From contig NZ_JABWGN010000023.1 in NCBI RefSeq assembly GCF_013363975.1, forward strand, positions 1 to 64,000: 64,000 nucleotides of DNA. Direction: 5' to 3'. The notes below the pieces were generated by a model, which saw only the letters and a list, made by a program, of their open reading frames with translations, made no database searches and was not told where the DNA came from. The position numbers and the translations under genes were made by a program. Positions 53,491 to 60,341 of the stretch are shown one piece after another. How positions within the stretch are numbered: position 1 is the stretch's first letter; each line of letters begins with the position of its first letter. This DNA is from Nonomuraea montanisoli (GTDB lineage Bacteria > Actinomycetota > Actinomycetes > Streptosporangiales > Streptosporangiaceae).

Positions 53491-53713
53491 GAACGTCAGC
53501 ATCCCCCATCCAGGATGTGAAGAACTTCATCCAGTGGACCAGAGCACCCAGTGGGCCGGGGAGCCGGTCCACGGGCACGTCACAGGTGCGGCTCTCGGTC
53601 GCCGCGTACGCCTACGTCAGCGGACGACGACCCGCGTCCGCGAAGAAATGCAGGAATTTCCGGCGCTCTAGCATGCTTCCGCCGTAACTGGGCAGAGACT
53701 CGCGGTGACGGCG

Positions 53714-53744
53714 CCCTGACACCCCGCGCGCGCGGGTGTCAGGG
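53714..53744. promoter_or_regulatory. Strong hairpin in the leader of the LuxR-type response regulator
   Basis: CCCTGACACCC (53714-53724) pairs with GGGTGTCAGGG (53734-53744) over a CG-rich loop. It is 51 bp before the TTG start of the regulator. There is no upstream plus-strand gene it could terminate, so it may be an attenuator or leader structure. Confidence 0.55.
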
Positions 53745-53795
53745 CTGCCTTCAGAGAACCGGAAAGGTCTTGCTGGCCGACCGCGAGGACAAACG

Positions 53796-54401
53796 TTGAT
53801 CCGAACGTTGCTGGCTGAGGACATGCATCTGGTACGCGGCGCGATCGTGGCCCTGCTGGCCTACGAGGAGGACATCGAGATCGTCGCCGAGGTCGACCGG
53901 GGGGACAGGATCGTCGCCGCCGCCCGCTCCTCCGGGGCGGACGTGGCCGTCCTCGACGTCTCACTGCCCGGCAAGGACGGCCTGGAGGCGGCCGGGGAGC
54001 TGCACGAGGAGCTGCCGCACTGCGGCGTCCTCATCCTGACCGGCGTCGGCACGCCCGGCCTGCTGCAGCGGGCGCTGGACGTGCACGTGCGCGGCTTCAT
54101 GGCCAAGGACGCGCCGCCGCACCAGCTCGCCGACGCCATCCGCCGGGTGGCCGCCGGGGAGCGGGTCATCGACTCCGAGCTCGCCATCGCCGCGATGCGA
54201 CCGCTGGAGCCGCCGCTGACGCCCCGCGAGCTCGACGTGATCGGCGCGGCGGCCGAGGGCGCGCCGGTGTCGGAGATCGCGGCCTCGCTGTTCCTGTCGG
54301 AGGGAACGGTCCGCAACTACCTGCACCGCACCACCTCCAAGCTCGGCGCCCGCAGCCGCATCGACGCGATCCGCATCGCCCGCGAGTCGGGCTGGATCTG
54401 A
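53796..54401 (+). CDS. LuxR-family response regulator next to the lanthipeptide operon
   Basis: 201 residues. Receiver with D54 in VAVLDVSLPG, acidic pair AED (7-9) and K in GFMAKDA; LuxR HTH at about 135-198 (LTPRELDVIGAAAEGAPVSE). The start is TTG 53796, supported by GAGGAC seven to ten bases upstream, since the receiver motif begins right after it. No kinase is adjacent. It is convergent with the peptidase end of the lanthipeptide operon; RamR, which activates the SapB operon, is a regulator of the same family and position, so the same role is proposed. Confidence 0.85.
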   Translation: MIRTLLAEDMHLVRGAIVALLAYEEDIEIVAEVDRGDRIVAAARSSGADVAVLDVSLPGKDGLEAAGELHEELPHCGVLILTGVGTPGLLQRALDVHVRGFMAKDAPPHQLADAIRRVAAGERVIDSELAIAAMRPLEPPLTPRELDVIGAAAEGAPVSEIAASLFLSEGTVRNYLHRTTSKLGARSRIDAIRIARESGWI

Positions 54402-54433
54402 CCCCTCCGGCTCCGGTGAGGCCCGGAGTGCCG

Positions 54434-56419
54434 TCAGGACGCGGTGAGGCCGGTGTGGGCGGCGGCGAAGGCGAGGACGTCGGCGGCGAGCGCGACGGAG
54501 CGGCTGACCGCGCGGGCGCCGTGGCCGACGTCGGGGTCGTGGCGCAGCAGCACCGGCCCCTGCCCCGACGTCGCCGCCTGCAGGGCCGCGCACATCTTGC
54601 GGGCGTGCATCGGGTCCACCCGCGAGTCGCCGCCCGAGACCGTGAAGAGCGTCGCCGGGTACGCGGCCCCCTGGCGTATGTGGTGATAGGGCGAGTAGCC
54701 GAGCAGCCAGGCGAGCTGCTCCGGGTCGGCGGCCGTGCCGTACTCCGTCGCCCAGGAGGCGCCGAGGCCGGAGCGCTCGTAGCGGACCATGTCGAGCAGC
54801 CCGGCCGAGCAGATCACGGCGGCGAACAGGTCGGGGCGGCGGGTCAGGGCGGCGCCGACGAGCAGGCCGCCGTTCGACTCGCCCCAGGCCGCCAGGCGGC
54901 CCGGCTCCGTCCAGCCGTCGGCGACCAGCTTCTCGGCGGCGGCCTCGAAGTCGGCGAAGACGTTCCGCTTGCGGTCGAGCATGCCGTCGCGGTGCCAGGA
55001 CTCCCCCTCCTCGCCGCCGCCGCGCAACTGCGCCACGGCGAGGACGCCGCCCGCCTCCACCCAGGCGCGCGAGTCGGCGGCGTACGCGGGCGTCAGCGGC
55101 ACCCCGAACCCGCCGTACCCGGTCAGGATCGCCGGCCGCGGCCCGTCACGGCTGGGCAGGGCGGAGACCACCATGCGGACGCGCGTGCCGTCGGCCGAGG
55201 TGTACTCGACGTGCCGGCTCTCCACCTCCGTGAACGGCAGGTGCCCGGGCGCGGTCGCCCAGCGGGTCGCGGCGCCGTCGCGGGCGTCGTAGCGCCAGAC
55301 CTCGGCGGGGGTCACGGCGTCGGTGTAGCCGAACCACGCCTCGTGGCCGCCTCCCGGACGCGAGGTCAGGGCGGTGACGGTGCCGCTGCCCGGCAGGGGC
55401 ACCTCCGCCAGCCGCTCCCCCGTGACCGCGTCGTGGACGCCGATCTCGCCGACGGCGTGGCGGGTGCGGGCGACGAGCAGCCGGTCGCCGTCCAGCACCG
55501 TGAACGCGCCCAGCACCGCCGCCCCGTCCTCCGGGACCAGCTCCTTCCAGGCCGACGGTTCCGCCGGGTCGGCGACGCAGAGCCGGCGGCGCGGGGCGTC
55601 CTGGTCGGTCAGGACGTAGAGGCGGCCGTCGGGGCCGACGGCCGCCTCGGTGCGGGCGTCACGCTCGCGTCCCGCTTCGTGGACGGGACGCGGGTCGAGC
55701 CGGGCGGGGTCGCCGGCGGACAGGCCGGCCAGCCAGGCGCCGTTGCCCGCCCGGGTGCCCGCGGTGATGACCAGCCATCGGCCGTCGCCACTGGTCTGCA
55801 GCCCGTACGCGACCGGGCCCCGGGCGAACACCTCCACGTCGGCCGGGTCGCCGAGGCGGTGCAGGTAGACGCCCTGGCGGAAGCGGACGTAGTAGAAGGC
55901 GTCGCCGCCGGGCAGCCAGGCGACGGGCGAGTAGCGGCAGCCGCCGATCGGGCCGCCCACCGGCCGGCCGGTGTCCAGGTCGAGGACGCGCAGGTCGGCG
56001 CGCTCGTCGCCGCGCCGGGACACCTGGTAGGCGAGCAGGCGGCCGTCGTGGTCCGGCTGCCAGCCGTCGAGCGTGGTCAGTCCCGACGGGTCGATCGCCG
56101 ACGGGTCGAGGACCGGCCGGCCGTCGAGGTGCAGCACCGGATGCTCCTGCCCCGCGGACTGGGCCAGGTGGAAGCGACGCCCGCCGCGCCACAGCGGCGG
56201 CGTGACCAGGCCGGCGGCGCTCAGCTCCATCAGGCGCGCCTCGAACCGGTCGCGCAGTGGCAGCGTGGCGGCGTGCTCGCGCCACAGCCGGTCCTGCACC
56301 TGCTGCCAGGCGCGGGTCTCCGGGGTGCCGGGGTCCTCCAGCCAGCGGTAGGGGTCGGCGACGTCGTGGCCGTGGAGGTGGTCGATGTGGCGCAGACGCA
56401 TCGCGTCCGGATATTTCAT
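54434..56419 (-). CDS. S9 prolyl oligopeptidase, probable lanthipeptide leader protease (FlaP-like)
   Basis: 661 residues. N-terminal beta-propeller (about 70-400), hydrolase domain about 420-655 with Ser in WGESNGGLLVG, Asp in SGGDSRVDPMHA and His in DPDVGHGA. ATG 56419 overlaps the stop of the ABC gene (ATGA), so it is translated with the exporter in the lanthipeptide operon. In class III flavipeptin biosynthesis the prolyl oligopeptidase FlaP removes the leader (established); the same role is inferred here. It has no signal peptide, so it acts inside the cell. Confidence 0.9.
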   Translation of the reverse strand: MKYPDAMRLRHIDHLHGHDVADPYRWLEDPGTPETRAWQQVQDRLWREHAATLPLRDRFEARLMELSAAGLVTPPLWRGGRRFHLAQSAGQEHPVLHLDGRPVLDPSAIDPSGLTTLDGWQPDHDGRLLAYQVSRRGDERADLRVLDLDTGRPVGGPIGGCRYSPVAWLPGGDAFYYVRFRQGVYLHRLGDPADVEVFARGPVAYGLQTSGDGRWLVITAGTRAGNGAWLAGLSAGDPARLDPRPVHEAGRERDARTEAAVGPDGRLYVLTDQDAPRRRLCVADPAEPSAWKELVPEDGAAVLGAFTVLDGDRLLVARTRHAVGEIGVHDAVTGERLAEVPLPGSGTVTALTSRPGGGHEAWFGYTDAVTPAEVWRYDARDGAATRWATAPGHLPFTEVESRHVEYTSADGTRVRMVVSALPSRDGPRPAILTGYGGFGVPLTPAYAADSRAWVEAGGVLAVAQLRGGGEEGESWHRDGMLDRKRNVFADFEAAAEKLVADGWTEPGRLAAWGESNGGLLVGAALTRRPDLFAAVICSAGLLDMVRYERSGLGASWATEYGTAADPEQLAWLLGYSPYHHIRQGAAYPATLFTVSGGDSRVDPMHARKMCAALQAATSGQGPVLLRHDPDVGHGARAVSRSVALAADVLAFAAAHTGLTAS

Positions 56420-58137
56420 GACACGGGCTCCGGTTGCCAGTGGCCGACCAGGTCGGCGTACAGGGGGGCGGTGCGGACGAGCTCGTCGTGCGTGCCGGCG
56501 CGCACGTCCGGCCCGTCCATGAGCAGGACGCGGCCGGCGCGCCGCGCCGAGGTGATGCGGTGCGCGACCACGACGAGCGTGCCGCCGCGCCGGGCGAACG
56601 CCCGCTCCACCCGGGCCTCGGCGGCCGGGTCGAGGCAGGACGTCGCCTCGTCCAGGACGACGAGGCGGGCGGGCGACAGGTAGGCGCGGACGAGGGCGAC
56701 GAGCTGGCGCTGTCCGGCGGACAGGACGGCGGGGTCGAGCGGCGCGTCGTACCCGCCGGCCGCCTCCACCAGGTCCTCCGCCCCGAGCGCCGCCACGGCC
56801 CGCCCGAGCTCGCCGTCCGGGGCTCGCGGGGCCAGGTACGTGAGGTTGTCGCGGAGCGTGCCGCGGAAGACGTACGCCTCCTGCGGGATGAGGACCCGGG
56901 CGGACGGGGCGGCGCACGCGGCCGGGACGCCGCCGATCAGCGCCTCACCGGCGTCGGGCCGCAGCAGGCCGCTGACCAGGGCCGCCAGCGTGGACTTGCC
57001 CGCCCCGCTGGGCCCGACCACCGCCAGGTGCTCCCCTTCCGGCACACGCAGGTCGAGGTCCGCCACGACCGGCCGCGCGTGCGGTCCGTACGCGAACGCG
57101 ACCCCGCGCAGCCGGACCTCCGCGCCCTCGGGGCGCAGGCGCGGCACCGGCGGCGCCTCCTCCGTTCCCGAGGCGGCGATGCGGTCCAGCGTGGCCGCCA
57201 GCCGCACGCCGCTGACGCCGAGCCCCTGCACGAACCCGCCGAGCGCGGGCGCGAGCGACTGCGTGACGTACGCGAGCGCGCCCACCACGACGCCGGCGCC
57301 GGCTCCGCCGCGCAGCAGCCACGGCGTCCCCGCCAGGAGCAGCAGGACGGGCAGCCACCCGCCCACGGCCAGCGCGGCCGTGCGGACCGCCGTGACACGG
57401 GCGAGGGCGCGTGCCGCGCGGGCCTGTTCCGCGACGCGCGCCGCCAGCCGCTCGCCCTCGCGCTCCTCCGCGCCGCAGGCGGCGATGTCGCGCAGCCCGC
57501 CCATCGTGGCCGTCGTCGCCTCGGCGAGCCGTTCGTCGGCCACCAGGAACGCGCGCTGCCCGCGCGCCAGCGCCGGCAGCGACGCCAGGAACAGTCCCAG
57601 CCCGGCGGCGAACGGCGGCAGCACCAGCGCCGCCGCGCCCGGCGCCAGCGTGAGGAGGCCGAGCACGACGCTGAGCACGGTGAACGCGAACCCCCTGACC
57701 GTCGTCACCACCGCCGCGAACGCGTCCCTGGCCAGCTCGACCTGGAGTCCGGCGCGGGTGACAGCCGCGCTGTCGCGTCGCGCGCCCGCCGTGGCGGCGG
57801 CCCGCCGTACGGCGCCGTGGACGACGACGGCGAGCAGGTCGTCGCGGAACGGTTCGGCGACGGCGGCCACGGCGAGCACGATCTGGCGCGCGGCGACGGC
57901 GGCGAGCAGCCACGCCGCGCCGAGCGCGGCCAGCCACGCCAGGCCGGTGGCGGGGCGGCCCGCCGCGAAGCCGTCCTCGATGGCGCGGGCCACGGCGTGC
58001 CCGATGAGGAACGCGGGCACGGCTTCCAGGACCGACCAGGCGGCGATGCGGGCGAGCTGGTGGGGGTGCCGCCGCAACGCCCGCCGGAGCGGCGCCGTCG
58101 CCGTGCCGCGGCGGGCGGTGGTCCCGGGGGTGGTCAT
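56416..58137 (-). CDS. ABC exporter half-transporter, catalytic-site NBD (lanthipeptide operon)
   Basis: 573 residues: five or six hydrophobic segments in about 1-320, then an NBD with Walker A VVGPSGAGKSTL, signature LSAGQRQLVALVRAYL, Walker B LVVLDEATSCLD (catalytic Glu present) and H-loop VAHRITSA. Start ATG 58137 overlaps the stop of the companion ABC gene. The pair resembles RamA/RamB of the SapB operon. The partner has a degenerate Walker B, so the two likely form one heterodimer with a single good ATP site. The likely cargo is the lanthipeptide encoded upstream. Confidence 0.92.
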   Translation of the reverse strand: MTTPGTTARRGTATAPLRRALRRHPHQLARIAAWSVLEAVPAFLIGHAVARAIEDGFAAGRPATGLAWLAALGAAWLLAAVAARQIVLAVAAVAEPFRDDLLAVVVHGAVRRAAATAGARRDSAAVTRAGLQVELARDAFAAVVTTVRGFAFTVLSVVLGLLTLAPGAAALVLPPFAAGLGLFLASLPALARGQRAFLVADERLAEATTATMGGLRDIAACGAEEREGERLAARVAEQARAARALARVTAVRTAALAVGGWLPVLLLLAGTPWLLRGGAGAGVVVGALAYVTQSLAPALGGFVQGLGVSGVRLAATLDRIAASGTEEAPPVPRLRPEGAEVRLRGVAFAYGPHARPVVADLDLRVPEGEHLAVVGPSGAGKSTLAALVSGLLRPDAGEALIGGVPAACAAPSARVLIPQEAYVFRGTLRDNLTYLAPRAPDGELGRAVAALGAEDLVEAAGGYDAPLDPAVLSAGQRQLVALVRAYLSPARLVVLDEATSCLDPAAEARVERAFARRGGTLVVVAHRITSARRAGRVLLMDGPDVRAGTHDELVRTAPLYADLVGHWQPEPVS

Positions 58138-60119
58138 GAGGTCTTCTCCTGGGCGACCGCCCGCTTCGGGGAGGTCGGCTTATCCGCGTGGGGCGTCTCC
58201 TGGTCGGAGGACGGCTCTCCGAAGGCGGGGTCCTGGAAGACCGCGCGGTAGGCGGGGTCGCGCCAGAGGTCGGCGTGGGTTCCCTTGGCGCGTACGGTGC
58301 CGTCGTCCAGCCAGACGACCAGGCCGGCGCGGGCGGCGGTGGCGACGCGGTGGGCGGCGATCAGCCGGGTGCGGCCGGCGGGGTCGGCGGTGAGGGCCCG
58401 GCCGACCTGGCGCTCGGTGACGGTGTCGAGGCTGCTGGTGGCGTCGTCCAGGACGAGCAGGCGTCCGGCCTGGGCGAAGGCGCGGGCCAGACCGATCCGC
58501 TGCCGTTCGCCGCCGGACAGGGGCGCGTCGGGGAGCGGGGTGGCGTACCCCTGGGGCAGCCGCTCGACGAAGCCGTCCGCCCTGGCCGCCGCTGCCGCCG
58601 CCGCGACGCCTCCCGGAGGCGCGCCCGGCAGCCCTGCGGGAGGCGCGCCCGCGACGCCTTCGGAAGGCGCGACCGGGAGGCCGAGGGCGATGGCGTCGCC
58701 GATGGTGTCGCCGACCAGTACGGGGCGGTCGAAGGCACAGCCGATCGCGCGCCGCAGCTCGTCGTGCGACAGCTCGGGCAGCGGAACGCCGTCCAGCAGG
58801 ATCGTCCCGCGTTCGGGGTCGGCCAGGCGGGCCGCCAGCGCGGTGAGCAGCGACTTGCCCGAGCCCGAGCGCCCCACGACCGCCGTCACGGACCCGCCGG
58901 GGACGACGAGGTCCCCGACCGCGAGCCCGTGCGCCGCCACGCCCCGGAACTCCAGCGTGCCGGGCGACCATGCCTCCCGGCCCGGCGTGCCCGTCGGCGA
59001 CATCCCTCCGTTCGGCGCGCCCGCCGTCGACATCCCCCCGCTCGGCGTGCCCGTCGGCGACGTCCCCCCGTTCGAGGCGGCGGGTGGCCCGGTGAGACCG
59101 CGGGCGCCGTAGGCGGGGCGCGGGATCGCGAGGAGGTCGGCCAGGCGGGCGCCCGCCGAGCGCGCCCGGGCCAGTGCCCCGGCCAGTCCCAGCCCCGTGC
59201 TGAGCGCCGACCCCAGCACCGCGTACCTCGCCGCCGCGTACAACTCCCCCACCGTCAGCTCGCCCGAGGCCAGCAGGAGACCGCCGGCCGCCAGCACCGC
59301 CACCTCGGCCAGCGGCACGACCAGCCCGGCGCGGACCCCGGCCGAGGCGTTGGCCCGCCACAGGGCCAGGCCGTGCCGGCGCAGCCGCTCCAGGGGCGCG
59401 AGGACGCGGTCGGCCTCGCGGTCGGCGGTGCCCGCCGCCGCGATGGTGCGGGCGCCGTCCAGGGCGCCGACGAGCCGGGCGACGATCTCCCCCTGCGCCT
59501 CCTGGTAACCGCCCGCGATGGCCGTCGTCGTACGGAGGAACCCGCGCAGCACCAGCAGCACGAGGACGATCCCGGCGGCCAGGGCGACGGTGAGGGCGGG
59601 GTGGATGAGGGTGAGCGCGACGAGCGCGCCGGCCGTCGGGACGAGCAGCGCGAGCGCGCCGGTGACCGTCTCCGGGGCGCGGCCCGCCTCCTCGGCGTTG
59701 AGCCCGGCCCGGGTGGCCAGCTCCCCCTCGGGGAAGCGGCGGGTGGCGGCGGGCCCGGCGCCCAGCACATGGCGCAGGACCCGGCGCCGGAGCAGTGCCG
59801 CGGCGCGGGCGCCGCTCGCGCCGCGCGCCCACACGCCGACGCTCTCGCACACCATGACACACGCGACGAGCGCGACGCAGGCGGCCGGCCAGCCACCGGC
59901 CCCGCCCGCGAAAGCTTCTTCGAGCCCGGTGACGACGCCGGCGGAGGACTCCGTGGCCCCGCCCGCGAACGCTCCGGTGAGGGCGTCCACCGTGCGGCCC
60001 GCCGCGTACGGCAGGGCCAGCTCGGCGGCGGCCCCGGCGACGGCCGTGACCGCCAGCACCACGGGCCAGGGCCCGCCGCGCCGTACGGCGTCCATCACCA
60101 GCCGGTCTCCGGCCCGCAC
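58134..60119 (-). CDS. ABC exporter half-transporter, degenerate-site NBD (lanthipeptide operon)
   Basis: About 661 residues from GTG 60119 (AGGGAGG five bases upstream; GTG 60134 also possible). Membrane domain about 10-310, NBD from about 400. Walker A VVGRSGSGKSLLTAL, signature LSGGERQRIGLARAF, Walker B LLVLDDATSSLD, where the usual catalytic Glu is Asp. Two inserts are minisatellites: NGGTSPTGTP-type 10-residue repeats between domains (about 345-385) and GAPPAGLPGAPPGG-like units in the NBD (about 500). 87 bp downstream of lanA and without a terminator between. Confidence 0.92.
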   Translation of the reverse strand: MRAGDRLVMDAVRRGGPWPVVLAVTAVAGAAAELALPYAAGRTVDALTGAFAGGATESSAGVVTGLEEAFAGGAGGWPAACVALVACVMVCESVGVWARGASGARAAALLRRRVLRHVLGAGPAATRRFPEGELATRAGLNAEEAGRAPETVTGALALLVPTAGALVALTLIHPALTVALAAGIVLVLLVLRGFLRTTTAIAGGYQEAQGEIVARLVGALDGARTIAAAGTADREADRVLAPLERLRRHGLALWRANASAGVRAGLVVPLAEVAVLAAGGLLLASGELTVGELYAAARYAVLGSALSTGLGLAGALARARSAGARLADLLAIPRPAYGARGLTGPPAASNGGTSPTGTPSGGMSTAGAPNGGMSPTGTPGREAWSPGTLEFRGVAAHGLAVGDLVVPGGSVTAVVGRSGSGKSLLTALAARLADPERGTILLDGVPLPELSHDELRRAIGCAFDRPVLVGDTIGDAIALGLPVAPSEGVAGAPPAGLPGAPPGGVAAAAAAARADGFVERLPQGYATPLPDAPLSGGERQRIGLARAFAQAGRLLVLDDATSSLDTVTERQVGRALTADPAGRTRLIAAHRVATAARAGLVVWLDDGTVRAKGTHADLWRDPAYRAVFQDPAFGEPSSDQETPHADKPTSPKRAVAQEKTS

Positions 60120-60206
60120 CCGTACCTCCCTCACCGAATCACCCCGGAATGCCGGGGATCCCCGCGCCGACGAGAGCGGCGGCGCGGGGATCGCCGATGT
60201 CGCGGG

Positions 60207-60338
60207 TCAGTGGCAGACCGCGACGCTCAGGTTGCTGGGAGCGCCGGAGTGGCAGCCCAGCACGGTGAGCGTGGAGCCGCCGCTGGCGACGTCGCTGCTC
60301 GCCGGGGACTCGAGGCCCTGCAGGTCGAGAAGCACCAT
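60207..60338 (-). CDS. lanA: Class III (SapB-like) lanthipeptide precursor peptide
   Basis: A 43-residue peptide. The leader starts MVLLDLQGLE and so carries the class III LLDLQ helix motif bound by LanKC enzymes. The core has two labionin-type motifs S/T-x2-S/T-x3-C: STLTVLGC (22-29) and SNLSVAVC (35-42), with His last. Spacing equals that in SapB (RamS), with five residues between rings instead of two. ATG 60338 has the near-perfect AAGGAGGTG upstream, which also encodes the last codons of lanKC. A separate prolyl oligopeptidase in the operon could cut after P12. Confidence 0.93.
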   Translation of the reverse strand: MVLLDLQGLESPASSDVASGGSTLTVLGCHSGAPSNLSVAVCH

Positions 60339-60341
60339 GGT

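Noticed and set aside
53551..53799. ORFs in the region before the response regulator
   Set aside because: They cross the hairpin and have no ribosome site or family resemblance.
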